A stretch of 64,000 nt of DNA from Tenacibaculum sp. SZ-18 (GCF_002813915.1 NZ_CP019335.1:976388-1040387), one strand, 5' to 3'; numbered from the stretch's first letter, positions 24,230 to 33,265 are shown. Numbers and translations: made by a program. Notes: generated from the letters alone by a model not told the origin.

Positions 24230-24838
24230 TTAATTTAATTGAGATAAAACGTAATACATTTCTGATGCGATTTGATTACTTCTTGTTAAATAAACTTCGC
24301 TTTGTTTATCTGTGTTATCTGATATTTTTGGATCTTCATACGTAATAGGAACTCTAATTTCTGAACCGGCTACAAAAGGACAACCTCCGTCAGCTTCAGA
24401 ACAAGTCATTATTGCAGCAAAACCTGAATTTGGATTGAATTCGTTATCATATTTTTTTGAAAAACCAATTACCGGTAATGATTCAAGATCGTATTTAATA
24501 GCGTAAACCGGATTTTGTTCTTGACTTAATTGTTGAATTTCGAATCCTTGATTTTTTAAAGTTTCAACAATAGGTTTTGCCATTGCAGTAGCTTCAGTTC
24601 CTCCTGAATAAGTGGTAATGGTATCGATGTTGAAATGACTAGCAAGTGTTTGCATCCAAATTTGTCCCAAATGACTTCTTCTGGAATTATGAGTGCATAT
24701 ATAATTGATACGAATAGACTCATCGTTATTCCTCTTTTTTTGTAAATAGGAGAGAAGTGGTTTCAATATTTCTTTTCTTTCTTCGGAAATAGGTAAGGAT
24801 GAAATGTTTTTTATGGTTTGTTCTAATCTTTGGTTCAT
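24230..24838 (-). CDS. ArsC-like arsenate reductase / low-molecular-weight phosphatase family
   Basis: A 202-residue protein with the P-loop CTHNSRRS (Cys-X5-Arg) of the LMW-PTP/thioredoxin-type ArsC family. The pair of relay Cys seen in S. aureus ArsC is kept in TCSEADGGCPF (two Cys six residues apart), and DPKISDNTD follows. This supports reduction of arsenate to arsenite using thioredoxin. An N-terminal helical extension of about 50 residues precedes the catalytic domain. The start is taken at the ATG at 24838, because the longer frame would run into arsR. It lies in an arsR operon; a paralogue is at 60228-60881. Family databases often call it 'protein-tyrosine-phosphatase'. Confidence 0.82.
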   Translation of the reverse strand: MNQRLEQTIKNISSLPISEERKEILKPLLSYLQKKRNNDESIRINYICTHNSRRSHLGQIWMQTLASHFNIDTITTYSGGTEATAMAKPIVETLKNQGFEIQQLSQEQNPVYAIKYDLESLPVIGFSKKYDNEFNPNSGFAAIMTCSEADGGCPFVAGSEIRVPITYEDPKISDNTDKQSEVYLTRSNQIASEMYYVLSQLN

Positions 24839-24853
24839 TGTAATATTACGATT
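24837..24853. promoter_or_regulatory. Second copy of the ArsR operator-like sequence
   Basis: ATTGTAATATTACGATT differs by one base from 25218-25234 upstream of arsR. It overlaps the start codon of the reductase gene, where a bound ArsR could block its expression. Confidence 0.45.
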
Positions 24854-24870
24854 GAATAATTTAAATTTTT

Positions 24871-25203
24871 TTAGCAGCAATTACTATTTGCGTCGGAAAA
24901 TATTGAAAGGAATTGTTTTAAAACGGAATTGATCTCACTCCATTTTTCTTCATTTAAACAGTAGCAAATACTTGTTCCTTCAATGGTTCCTTTTATAATT
25001 TCCATTTTTTTAAGCTCTTTTAAATGTTGTGATATTGTTGGTTGAGCTAAACCAATTTCATTTACTAAATCACCACAAATACAGATTTTAGCGGCGGCTA
25101 AATATTCCAAAATTGCAATACGAGCAGGATGACCAAGAACCTTAGCGATACTGGCAATTTCATTCTGCTCTGTTGTAAATATTTCAGACTTTGTTAATCC
25201 CAT
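24871..25203 (-). CDS. arsR: ArsR-family transcriptional repressor
   Basis: A 110-residue winged-helix repressor. The metal-binding motif of helix alpha-3 appears as KICICGDLV, a Cys-X-Cys site close to the arsenite-sensing ELCVCDL; the recognition helix is LAQPTISQHLKELKK. The C-terminus carries two Cys (SNCC) that may add a third ligand. ArsR binds its operator until arsenite or another thiophilic metal releases it. It is first in an operon with the ArsC-like and DUF6428 genes. Confidence 0.88.
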   Translation of the reverse strand: MGLTKSEIFTTEQNEIASIAKVLGHPARIAILEYLAAAKICICGDLVNEIGLAQPTISQHLKELKKMEIIKGTIEGTSICYCLNEEKWSEINSVLKQFLSIFSDANSNCC

Positions 25204-25215
25204 TTAATAATTTAT

Positions 25216-25234
25216 ATATTGCAATATTACGATT
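25216..25234. promoter_or_regulatory. arsR operator candidate
   Basis: The 12-base palindrome ATATTGCAATAT at 25216-25227 overlaps ATTGCAATATTACGATT (25218-25234), which recurs with one change at 24837-24853. It lies about 15 bases ahead of the arsR ATG, where a repressor would act. Confidence 0.5.
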
Positions 25235-25239
25235 AATAA

Positions 25240-25746
25240 TTAAATCAAACTATTTTTAAATTCATTTATTTTGATTTTAGCATCTTCAGCCAGTTCATTT
25301 CCAGAGAAAAAAGCGTGCGAATCTCCAAGGTAATTCATGCTTAAATACTTCGCACTTTCTATAAAGGGCATTTCAAATCCGATTCTACGATCATTTTCAC
25401 CAGAATTGCTCATCATGGCCATATTTTTACCTCTTAATTTCCTTCCTAATTCTTTCCTGTAATGTAGCAAGTCAGACATTCGATCAAAAAAAACTTTCAT
25501 TAAACCACTCATGGTATACCAGTAAACTGGCGTTACAAAAATTATGGTATCGTAAGTTTCAATTATTCTTTCCATTAACGGAAGAAAATCGTCTTCTGCA
25601 TTTTTGAAATTATAGTCGAAATGACCAATGTTATAATCCAATAATTCTATCACATCAAACTGATTATTTTCGTTTATAAAATCGATTACTTTTTGTGTGT
25701 TTCCAACTTTATTAGAACTTCCTTTTATAATTACGGTAGATTTCAT
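25240..25746 (-). CDS. Flavodoxin-like NAD(P)H-dependent FMN reductase family
   Basis: A 168-residue protein with the flavodoxin fold of the FMN-reductase family. The phosphate-binding loop appears as GSSNKVGNTQKV near residues 9-20, and VTPVYWYTMSGLMKVFFDR is the conserved flavin-side motif. It would bind FMN and move electrons from NAD(P)H to quinones or other acceptors. It is upstream of arsR on the same strand, separated by the operator candidate, so its link to arsenic is uncertain. Confidence 0.75.
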   Translation of the reverse strand: MKSTVIIKGSSNKVGNTQKVIDFINENNQFDVIELLDYNIGHFDYNFKNAEDDFLPLMERIIETYDTIIFVTPVYWYTMSGLMKVFFDRMSDLLHYRKELGRKLRGKNMAMMSNSGENDRRIGFEMPFIESAKYLSMNYLGDSHAFFSGNELAEDAKIKINEFKNSLI

Positions 25747-25853
25747 TTGTTATGTTTTACACGGAAAGTTACACTTATTATCATTTCAAGATTTAAAATA
25801 ATCATTCTAAAAGTCGATTAAGCACAAGAAAAAAACAATGAATTTTTCTTGGT

Positions 25854-26570
25854 TTATAATTTAATTTGTGTGGCAGTCTGAACGGTTAAATCTTCATCTT
25901 TTAAAACTAAAACTAATCTAAGTTTATCGTCTTTACTAATGATTTTAGGTCTTTTTATATGAATACTTCCACTGGTTTTATTGATGTTTTTAATAGTTCT
26001 GGCAATAGCAATATTCGAATTGACGATAGTTCTGTTTCTATTTTCTCCTCGTTTAACATTGGTTGTTTTTTCATCTAACACTATTAATGCTTCCAAGATG
26101 GAATTGTTTACTTTACCATTAATGTTAAATGAAATGGTAAAACCATTTTCTTCCTTGATTGTTTCAGAAATATCTAATTTGAAATTTGAAGATTTCTTTA
26201 AATATCTTTTAATTTTTTTGTGAATGGTTACTTCATTTGATCCTACTACGTGTTCGTTTCCATTAATAACTAATTGAGGAGTATAAATTGAGTTACTTCT
26301 AAACTTTTGACCATAATAACGCTGAATATCCGTAAACTCCTTAGTTGAAAAAGGATCCTTCCAACCAATGTAATTCCAATAATCAACATGATAGGCAATA
26401 GGGATTACATACTCAGAATCCATATTGTCGTTTATTTTTTTAAGAACTATATCAGCTGGTGGACAACTAGAACATCCTTGAGAGGTAAAAAGTTCTAAAA
26501 CAACAACAGATTTATGTTGAGAGAATAATGAAAACGATGTGAATAAGGCGATTAATAATATGCGATTCAA
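25854..26570 (-). CDS. DUF1223 (thioredoxin-like) exported protein
   Basis: A 238-residue secreted protein: signal peptide (MNRILLIALFTSFSLFSQ), then VVVLELFTSQGCSSCPPAD with the CSSC motif of the thioredoxin fold and HVDYWNYIGWKDPFS typical of DUF1223. A C-terminal beta domain follows. Periplasmic redox activity is plausible from the Cys pair but unproven. Its stop is followed by an AT-rich hairpin near 25825-25850 that may terminate it. Confidence 0.82.
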   Translation of the reverse strand: MNRILLIALFTSFSLFSQHKSVVVLELFTSQGCSSCPPADIVLKKINDNMDSEYVIPIAYHVDYWNYIGWKDPFSTKEFTDIQRYYGQKFRSNSIYTPQLVINGNEHVVGSNEVTIHKKIKRYLKKSSNFKLDISETIKEENGFTISFNINGKVNNSILEALIVLDEKTTNVKRGENRNRTIVNSNIAIARTIKNINKTSGSIHIKRPKIISKDDKLRLVLVLKDEDLTVQTATQIKL

Positions 26571-26675
26571 ACTATAATGTATTTATTTTTATAGTAAGTA
26601 GGAATGCTTGTTAAAGACTTACAAAACTCTCGAAATTCAGTAATATTTTTGTTACATTAGTCCTATAATTTGAAA

Positions 26676-27536
26676 ATGCAGATGGATAAACATAAATACA
26701 AGGTTACTCAACCTGTTGAACTTCATAAAATTCCTACGCAAGAACCAATTGCAGACGCAGAGAAGAAATTAAAGAAGGTTAGAAAGAAAATCGCTGATTT
26801 ACAAAATACTATGTATGCTGAAGGTAAATACAGTGCATTAATCTGTTTACAAGGAATGGATACTTCCGGTAAAGATAGTTTAATTCGAGAGGTGTTTAAA
26901 CAATTCAACGCTCGTGGAGTAGAGGTTCATAGTTTTAAGGTTCCAACTGAACTGGAATTAAGTCATGATTTTTTGTGGAGGCATTATATTGCTCTTCCAG
27001 CAAAAGGAAAAGTTGGGGTTTTCAATAGAACACATTATGAAAATGTTCTTGTAACTAGAGTTCATCCAGAATATATTTTTTCAGAAAATATTCCTAGTGT
27101 TAAGAGTTTAGAAGACTTAAATGATGAGTTTTATCATGACAGAATGGATAGGATAAATCAGTTTGAAAAACATTTGGCAACAAATGGAATGATTATCCTA
27201 AAGTTCTTTTTGCACCTTTCAAAAGATGAACAAAAGAATAGATTGTTGAGAAGATTAAATATTCCAGAGAAAAACTGGAAATTTTCGGCAGGAGATTTGA
27301 AAGAACGAAAACTTTGGGAAGAATATCAAAAATGTTACGAAGATGCAATTAATAGAACTTCTACAGAACATGCACCTTGGTTTGTTGTACCGGCAGATGA
27401 TAAACCGACTGCCCGATTTATTGTAGCAAATACCATTTTTGAGGAATTCAAAAAGTATAATTTTCAAGAGCCGATTCTAGAACCGAAATTGATGTCGAAA
27501 ATAGATGAGTTTAAGGCTCAATTAAATAATGAATAA
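26676..27536 (+). CDS. ppk2: Polyphosphate kinase 2 family, class III-like
   Basis: A 286-residue PPK2-family kinase that transfers phosphate between polyphosphate and nucleotides. Walker A is CLQGMDTSGKDSLIREV, a PPK2 class III-like variant of the GMDxxGKD type, and the downstream loop VGVFNRTHYENVLVTRVHPE supplies the Walker B-like Asn/His-rich region. Class III enzymes phosphorylate AMP as well as ADP; that assignment is from the motif. The start at 26676 is one of two close ATG codons (26682 is the other). Two further PPK2 genes are at 58559-60231. Confidence 0.88.
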   Translation: MQMDKHKYKVTQPVELHKIPTQEPIADAEKKLKKVRKKIADLQNTMYAEGKYSALICLQGMDTSGKDSLIREVFKQFNARGVEVHSFKVPTELELSHDFLWRHYIALPAKGKVGVFNRTHYENVLVTRVHPEYIFSENIPSVKSLEDLNDEFYHDRMDRINQFEKHLATNGMIILKFFLHLSKDEQKNRLLRRLNIPEKNWKFSAGDLKERKLWEEYQKCYEDAINRTSTEHAPWFVVPADDKPTARFIVANTIFEEFKKYNFQEPILEPKLMSKIDEFKAQLNNE

Positions 27537-27545
27537 ATTACCTAA

Positions 27546-28382
27546 ATGGAATTAAACTTAACAAAACCTTTAGTGTTCTTTGATCTTGAAACTACGGGAA
27601 TCAATATTGCAAACGATCGTATTGTAGAGATCTCAATTTTAAAAATATTTCCTAACGGAACGCAAGAAAGTAAAACTTGGTTAGTGAATCCTGAAATTGA
27701 AATTCCACCACATGTTACTGAAGTGCACGGAATTACAAATGAAAAAGTAGTGAATGAACCAACATTTAAAGAATTAGCAATAACTATTCATAATATGATT
27801 GGTGATGCTGATTTAGCCGGTTTTAATTCCAATAGGTTTGATATTCCACTTTTAGCTGAGGAATTATTAAGAGCGGGAATTGATTTTGATATGGAAAACA
27901 GAAAAGCTGTAGATGTACAGGTAATTTTCCATAAAAAAGAACAAAGAACGTTAGGCGCAGGATATAAGTTTTATTGTGGTAAAGATTTAGAAGATGCGCA
28001 TTCTGCGGAAGCTGATACCATGGCGACTTATGAAATTTTAAAAGCGCAATTAGACAAATATGATGATATTGAAAATTCTGTTGATGCGTTAAGTGAGTAT
28101 TCAGCACATACAAAAAGAGCAGATTTTGCTGGATTCATTTTATTTGATGACGAACAAAATGAGATTTTCTCTTTTGGAAAGTATAAAGGAAGAAAAGTAG
28201 AAGAGGTATTAAAGGAGAATCCTGGATATAATTCATGGATTCAACAAGCTGATTTTCCTTTGTATACCAAAAAAGTATTACGCCAAATTAAAGAAAGAAT
28301 GTCTGGAGCAAAAAGTGCAACAGACACGATGACAGATGAGGAAAAGCTAAAAGCTTTACAACAAAAATTTAATTTAAGATAA
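27546..28382 (+). CDS. DEDDh 3'-5' exonuclease (PolC-epsilon/ExoX-like)
   Basis: A 278-residue DnaQ-like exonuclease. The catalytic pair is FFDLETTG (Asp and Glu near 13-15), then AGFNSNRFDIPLL near 91-103 with the third Asp, and HSAEADTMATYEIL near 151-164 with the His and last Asp. The C-terminal region IFSFGKYKGRKVEEVL is a separate small domain shared with exodeoxyribonuclease X-like proteins. It removes 3' nucleotides from DNA or RNA. It follows ppk2 after 9 bases and precedes the next gene by 9 bases, so it is probably in one transcript with them. Confidence 0.88.
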   Translation: MELNLTKPLVFFDLETTGINIANDRIVEISILKIFPNGTQESKTWLVNPEIEIPPHVTEVHGITNEKVVNEPTFKELAITIHNMIGDADLAGFNSNRFDIPLLAEELLRAGIDFDMENRKAVDVQVIFHKKEQRTLGAGYKFYCGKDLEDAHSAEADTMATYEILKAQLDKYDDIENSVDALSEYSAHTKRADFAGFILFDDEQNEIFSFGKYKGRKVEEVLKENPGYNSWIQQADFPLYTKKVLRQIKERMSGAKSATDTMTDEEKLKALQQKFNLR

Positions 28383-28391
28383 TAAGATAAT

Positions 28392-28877
28392 ATGTACGTA
28401 TCATATAACGAATTACCAAATTCTTCAAGAGTTTGGGTATATCAGTCTGATAGAGAATTTACCCAAGAAGAAGTAGAATCTATTTCAGCAAAAGCTATTA
28501 TATTTATTGATCAATGGACAAGACATGGAGATGATTTGAGAGGATCTTTTATGATTAAGTATAATCAGTTTCTTGTAATTGCTTTAGATGAAAGTTTCAA
28601 TAATGCTTCAGGATGTTCAATTGATGCATCCGTTCGTTTTATTAAGTCTATAGAAGAGGAACTTTCTATTGATTTAATGGATAAAATGAATGTATCTTTT
28701 AAAGATGGAGAAAGAATTAATATCGTTAAATTATCCGATTTCCAAGAGTTTGCAAAGGCTGAAAAAATTAATTCAGAAACTATTGTTTTCAATAATATGG
28801 TAAGTACCAAAGACGATTTTGAAAACAAATGGGAAGTTTCTGCTAAAGAAAGTTGGCATAACCGATTTTTGGTGTAA
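28392..28877 (+). CDS. Conserved Bacteroidota protein of unknown function (161 aa)
   Basis: No known motif found. The product is soluble, begins MYVSYNELPNSSRVWVYQSD and contains FIDQWTRHGDDLRGSF, which suggests an alpha/beta enzyme-like fold. In flavobacteria the family carries the label 'ABC transporter ATPase', but no Walker A or Walker B motif is present, so that label is not adopted. It shares a transcript with the exonuclease gene, 9 bases upstream. Confidence 0.65.
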   Translation: MYVSYNELPNSSRVWVYQSDREFTQEEVESISAKAIIFIDQWTRHGDDLRGSFMIKYNQFLVIALDESFNNASGCSIDASVRFIKSIEEELSIDLMDKMNVSFKDGERINIVKLSDFQEFAKAEKINSETIVFNNMVSTKDDFENKWEVSAKESWHNRFLV

Positions 28878-28962
28878 GTATTGCTTTATTTATTATAATC
28901 CCTACTATTTTAATTTAATAATTAGAGAAAGTTTCTCTTAAAAAAACGTGTGTAAAATTTTT

Positions 28963-31884
28963 ATGAATAAAAGACTACTATTTTTATTGGCTTCGTTATT
29001 CGTCATAGTAGGGAAAGCTCAAGAAGTTGATCCATTAAAAGCAGAGCAATATTTACTTCAGAATGAATGGGTAGATAGTTTGATCGATTCCATGAGTACT
29101 GAAGAAAAAATCGGACAGTTATTCATGATTCAAGCTTATTCAAATAAAGATGCTTCACACGAAAAATTTATTTCAGAAATGATTACCAAGTATCACGTTG
29201 GTAATTTAATTTTTATGAAAGGCACACCGAATAAACAAGTTCAACTTACAAATAAGTATCAATATTTAACCTCAAAAGTTCCATTAATGATTGGTTTTGA
29301 TGGTGAATGGGGATTAGATATGCGCTTGAAAAACACCTATCGTTTTCCTTGGAATATGACTTTGGGAGCTATTGAGGACAATAAATTATTGGAGGAAGTT
29401 GGTAAACGTATTGGAGAACAATGTAAGAGAGTTGGAATTCATGTGAATTTTGCACCAGTTGTAGACATTAATACAAATCCGAATAATCCAATTATTGGAA
29501 ATAGATCTTTCGGAGAATCAAAACAAAGTGTTGCAGATAAATCTATCGCATTCACGAAAGGGATGCAAGAAGCTGGAGTGCTTGCGAATGCAAAGCATTT
29601 CCCTGGTCATGGAGATACAGCTACAGATTCACATTTAACTTTACCTACGATAAACTTTTCTGAGAAAAGAATAGATTCGATAGAGTTATATCCTTTTAAA
29701 AAACAATTTAACTCAGGGGTTGCGAGTGTAATGACAGCACATTTGAGTATTCCGTCACTAGAAACAAACTCAGAATTACCTTCTTCATTATCAGAAAAGG
29801 TAGTTACAGATTTATTAAAAGGCAAGTTAGGTTTCCAAGGATTGATTTTTACAGATGGCTTAAATATGAAAGGAGCTGCGAATTATGCCACTCCAGCAGA
29901 GATTAATCTAGCTGCTTTTAAAGCAGGAAACGATATTTTATTAATTCCACAAGATATCCCGACGACAGTTGAATTGTTTAAATCTTCTTTAGAGAATGGA
30001 GAATTAACCCTAGAACGTTTGAATTTTTCTGTTCGTAAAATTTTAAAGGCTAAATATTTAGTTGGATTAAAAAGTTTTGAGCCAATAAAAGAAGAAAATT
30101 TATTAGAGGATTTAAATTCTATTTATGACGATATTTTACATCGTAAACTTATTAGAAATTCGATAACTGTAGTTAAAAACAATTTCAATACTATTCCTTT
30201 GAAACACTTGGAACAAAAGAAGGTTGCTTATGTTCGTTTAGGGGATGATAAAGGAGAATATTTTGCCGCTACTCTTAAAAAGTATATGAAGGTTGACGTA
30301 GTTTCTGAGGAAAATTTAGGCGGGTTGTTAAAGAAACTCAAGAAATACAATTTAGTAATAGTGGGTTTTCATAAATCAAATAAAAACCCATGGAAAGACT
30401 ATAAATTTTCTAATAAAGATTTAGTTTGGTTACAAGAGATAGCTAGGAATAATGAGATTATTTTAGACGTATTTGCGAGTCCGTATAGCTTGCTTCAAAT
30501 TAAAACCTTTAAAAATATAGATGGTGTAATTGTTTCTTATCAAAATAGTAAATTATCTCAGAATTTATCTGCTCAGGCTTTATTTGGGGCTTTTGATATT
30601 AAAGGTAAACTACCGGTTTCAATTAATGAGGATTTCGAAGCCGAAGACGGAATTAGTTTAAAGTCTTTAAAAAGATTAGAATATTCAATTCCTGAAGAAG
30701 TTGGATTGTCATCAGTAAAACTAAAATCTATAGATCGTTATATTGACACGATTTTGAATCAAAAAATGGCTCCGGGAGGGCAAGTACTTGTTGCTCGTCA
30801 TGGAAAAGTAGTTTATCAAAGAAGTTTTGGTTATCAAACTGATTTAAAAAGAAGAGAAATTAAAGACTCTGATATTTATGATTTAGCATCTTTAACAAAA
30901 ATTCTAGCAACTTTACCTGTAGTGATGAAGCTAGAGGAAGATAAAAAACTTTCTTTATTTTCTGATTTAGACAATCTATTACCACATTATAAAAAGAGTA
31001 ATAAGGATGGTTTAAATCTAAAAAAGATTCTTTCTCACTGTGGTCAGTTAAAAGCATGGATTCCATTTTATATTCAAACATTAGATTCAGTAACTGGAAA
31101 AATTTCTAAAGATTTATATCGTAAGAAAAAGTCTAAGGCTTATAGTATCAAAGTGGCTAAAAATATATATTTAAAAACCTCTTATAAAGATTCTATTAAA
31201 TCTTTTATAAAAGACTCTGATTTACGAGAAAGAATTGGGTATAAGTATAGTGATTTAGGCTATTATATTATGAAAGAAATTATTGAAGAGAAGTATAAGA
31301 AACCTTTAAATAAGATAGTGGAAGAGGAGTTTTATAGATCATTAGGACTTAATAGAACATCATATTTGCCATTGAAAAAGTTTCGCTGGACTGAAGTTGT
31401 ACCGACTGAGAAAGATGATTATTATAGAAATCAATTATTACGTGGATATGTGCATGACATGGGAGCAGCAATGCAAGGTGGAGTTGGAGGTCATGCAGGT
31501 TTATTTGCAAACGCAAATGATATCGCTAAAATCATGCAAATGTATCTTCAAAATGGATATTATGGTGGAGTACAATATTTAAAGCCAGAAACTATTGATA
31601 AATTCAACAAAAGATATTATTCTCATTTGAGAAATAGAAGAGGTTTAGGTTTCGATAAACCTCAAATAAATCCTAAAGAAAAACCAACTTGTGGTTGCGT
31701 TTCAGATAGTAGTTTTGGACATAGTGGATTTACAGGAACATATACTTGGGCAGATCCAGATTCTGGAATCTTATTTGTGTTTTTATCTAATAGAGTTTAT
31801 CCAACAATGAAAAATAGAAAGCTGGTTAAGAGTAATGTTAGAACCAAAATTCAAAAAGTAATTCAAGACGCTATCATCAAATAG
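28963..31884 (+). CDS. GH3 beta-N-acetylglucosaminidase fused to a beta-lactamase-type serine hydrolase
   Basis: A 973-residue exported protein. The signal peptide is followed by a glycoside hydrolase family 3 domain (about 40-370) carrying KHFPGHGDTATDSHLTLP near residue 211, the NagZ-like catalytic His/Asp motif. A GH3 C-terminal domain follows (to about 570), then a class C beta-lactamase/DD-peptidase-like domain: Ser-Leu-Thr-Lys near 642, YSDLGYYIM and HSGFTGTY. Together they suggest removal of muropeptide GlcNAc plus cleavage or sensing of peptide bonds in cell-wall fragments. The GH3/serine-hydrolase fusion is common in Bacteroidota. The ATG at 28963 is preferred to a GTG at 28948. Confidence 0.85.
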   Translation: MNKRLLFLLASLFVIVGKAQEVDPLKAEQYLLQNEWVDSLIDSMSTEEKIGQLFMIQAYSNKDASHEKFISEMITKYHVGNLIFMKGTPNKQVQLTNKYQYLTSKVPLMIGFDGEWGLDMRLKNTYRFPWNMTLGAIEDNKLLEEVGKRIGEQCKRVGIHVNFAPVVDINTNPNNPIIGNRSFGESKQSVADKSIAFTKGMQEAGVLANAKHFPGHGDTATDSHLTLPTINFSEKRIDSIELYPFKKQFNSGVASVMTAHLSIPSLETNSELPSSLSEKVVTDLLKGKLGFQGLIFTDGLNMKGAANYATPAEINLAAFKAGNDILLIPQDIPTTVELFKSSLENGELTLERLNFSVRKILKAKYLVGLKSFEPIKEENLLEDLNSIYDDILHRKLIRNSITVVKNNFNTIPLKHLEQKKVAYVRLGDDKGEYFAATLKKYMKVDVVSEENLGGLLKKLKKYNLVIVGFHKSNKNPWKDYKFSNKDLVWLQEIARNNEIILDVFASPYSLLQIKTFKNIDGVIVSYQNSKLSQNLSAQALFGAFDIKGKLPVSINEDFEAEDGISLKSLKRLEYSIPEEVGLSSVKLKSIDRYIDTILNQKMAPGGQVLVARHGKVVYQRSFGYQTDLKRREIKDSDIYDLASLTKILATLPVVMKLEEDKKLSLFSDLDNLLPHYKKSNKDGLNLKKILSHCGQLKAWIPFYIQTLDSVTGKISKDLYRKKKSKAYSIKVAKNIYLKTSYKDSIKSFIKDSDLRERIGYKYSDLGYYIMKEIIEEKYKKPLNKIVEEEFYRSLGLNRTSYLPLKKFRWTEVVPTEKDDYYRNQLLRGYVHDMGAAMQGGVGGHAGLFANANDIAKIMQMYLQNGYYGGVQYLKPETIDKFNKRYYSHLRNRRGLGFDKPQINPKEKPTCGCVSDSSFGHSGFTGTYTWADPDSGILFVFLSNRVYPTMKNRKLVKSNVRTKIQKVIQDAIIK

Positions 31885-32188
31885 AGTTTAACTTGAATTT
31901 TTGTTAGGAACTTAGAGAAGCAATTATCAATAAAAGAATGTTATTATTTCTGAGAGGATTAAAGTGGCTTTTATATTAATTTCATGTAGATTAAGAATTT
32001 GTTATTGAGTTCTACTGAAGAAATATATTCGAAAGCATTTGAAAGAAGTCTTGTGATTTGTGAAAAAAATTTCGATAAACGTATTGCTTCTATTCCAAGA
32101 ATGACTCTAAAAACTCTCAGTCTATTCTAAATATCATGACTCAATTAATATTTAGTTAAACTCATTAATATAATTGAAATGTAACTCA
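31885..32188. other. 304-base spacer with no convincing gene
   Basis: Downstream of the GH3 fusion. A TTG-started frame of about 43 codons near 31996-32130 encodes a Ser/Lys-rich stretch ending in TLSLF; it has no ribosome binding site and no known motif and may be a decayed coding fragment. No hairpin terminator for the GH3 gene is clear. Confidence 0.4.
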
Positions 32189-32827
32189 TTAATTTTTAAA
32201 AGCATATTCAATAATATTGGCTCCCATTTTAAGTGCCTTAATTCTTATTTCTTGAGGATTGTTGTGAACTGTTTGATCTTCCCAACCATCACTCAAATCA
32301 CTTTCATAATCATAATAAACAATAAGTCTTCCTTCATAAAAAAGGCCTAATCCTTGCGGTGGCTTTTTGTTATGTTCATGAATTTTAGGAAGTCCTTTAG
32401 GAAAATTGAAAGTTTGATTATATATAGGATGACTTTTTGGAATTTCTTGTAGCGTTAGTTTTGGAAAGATTTTTTTTAGTTCTTTTCTTATATACTTATC
32501 AAGTCCGTAATTGTCAGAAATATGAATAAAACCTCCAGAAATCAAATAATTTCTAAGATTTTCCACATCATCATTATCAAAAAAAACATTTCCATGTCCA
32601 GTAAGAAATAAAATAGGGTAGTTGAATACATCCGCATTACTTGGTGATACGGTTGCAATATTCGAGTTAATAGATGTTTTACAATACTGATTGGTAAATT
32701 TTACAAGATTAGGTAAAGAAGTTGGATTGGAGTACCAATCACCACCACCTTGATATTTTAAAATCCCTATCTCTTGTCCCTGCGATACATATAAACTTAA
32801 AAATAATAGAAATAGTAATTTTTTCAT
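32189..32827 (-). CDS. DUF4159 family exported protein
   Basis: A 212-residue protein: signal peptide (MKKLLFLLFLSLYVSQGQ), then GILKYQGGGDWYSNP and LFLTGHGNVFF, typical of DUF4159. ISGGFIHISDNYGLDKYIRKEL resembles the glutamine-amidotransferase-like fold used in carbohydrate or cofactor handling. In other Bacteroidota these occur near gliding or aerotolerance-type genes; here no such neighbour is seen. The ATG at 32827 is preferred to an upstream start in a longer frame. Confidence 0.8.
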   Translation of the reverse strand: MKKLLFLLFLSLYVSQGQEIGILKYQGGGDWYSNPTSLPNLVKFTNQYCKTSINSNIATVSPSNADVFNYPILFLTGHGNVFFDNDDVENLRNYLISGGFIHISDNYGLDKYIRKELKKIFPKLTLQEIPKSHPIYNQTFNFPKGLPKIHEHNKKPPQGLGLFYEGRLIVYYDYESDLSDGWEDQTVHNNPQEIRIKALKMGANIIEYAFKN

Positions 32828-32867
32828 AAAATATATTTTATATGCAAGATATGATAATTTAGAAATA

Positions 32868-32898
32868 AAAAAAAGCACCATTCCCTTCTCAATGGTGC
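32868..32898 (-). terminator. Terminator-type hairpin upstream of the DUF4159 gene
   Basis: GCACCATT and AATGGTGC (32875-32882, 32891-32898) pair over an eight-base loop; on the minus strand a run of eight T follows. It lies 41 bases before the DUF4159 ATG, so it ends a transcript arriving from the right or attenuates the DUF4159 leader. Confidence 0.7.
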
Positions 32899-32966
32899 CT
32901 CTTTGTTCGTGAAGTAAAGTAGTAAATAATAATCCCTAAATTTATTTACTGGTTTATGTAAGTTTC
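32868..32966 (-). ncRNA. Candidate small RNA upstream of the DUF4159 gene
   Basis: On the minus strand an exact -7 element TATTTTTG (32978-32971) is followed by about 100 bases with no usable frame, an internal hairpin GTAAATAA/TTATTTAC (32922-32929, 32942-32949) and the strong terminator at 32868-32898. This fits a ~95-nt RNA. An alternative is a regulatory leader for the DUF4159 gene. No -33 TTG is visible at a usual distance. Confidence 0.35.
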
Positions 32967-33052
32967 ATTTCAAAAATACTGATAATAAATGTTTTAAGAC
33001 TCCTGAAACATCTAATTTGGACGAATCAGGACAACTTTTTTTAATATTTACA

Positions 33053-33120
33053 TAAAAAAACACTGCTATTAAACAGTGTTGGTGCTTTCTCCTCTTCATA
33101 GAGAGACTTATATCTCTCTA
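33053..33120 (-). terminator. Terminator region of the membrane AraC gene
   Basis: On the minus strand there are two stems in series: TAGAGAGA/TCTCTCTA (33099-33106, 33113-33120), then AACACTG/CAGTGTT (33059-33065, 33074-33080) followed by seven T. They lie about 145-200 bases past the stop of the AraC-type gene. Confidence 0.65.
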
Positions 33121-33265
33121 TATACTTTGTACTGATTTGATAATTTAAATGATTATTAAACCAAATTATTGAAGTTTTACAATATTATCAAAAATACATA
33201 TTGTAGGAAATTCGGAGTCCAAAAACATCCAAGTTGGATGTTTTTGGACTGATTATATTTCAAAA

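Noticed and set aside
28392..28877. 'ABC transporter ATPase' label for the 161-aa gene
   Set aside because: No Walker A, Walker B or signature motif is present, so the database name is not supported by the sequence.
31996..32130. A small protein gene after the GH3 fusion
   Set aside because: About 43 codons with TTG start, no ribosome binding site, no recognisable motif and no terminator; left as an unassigned fragment.
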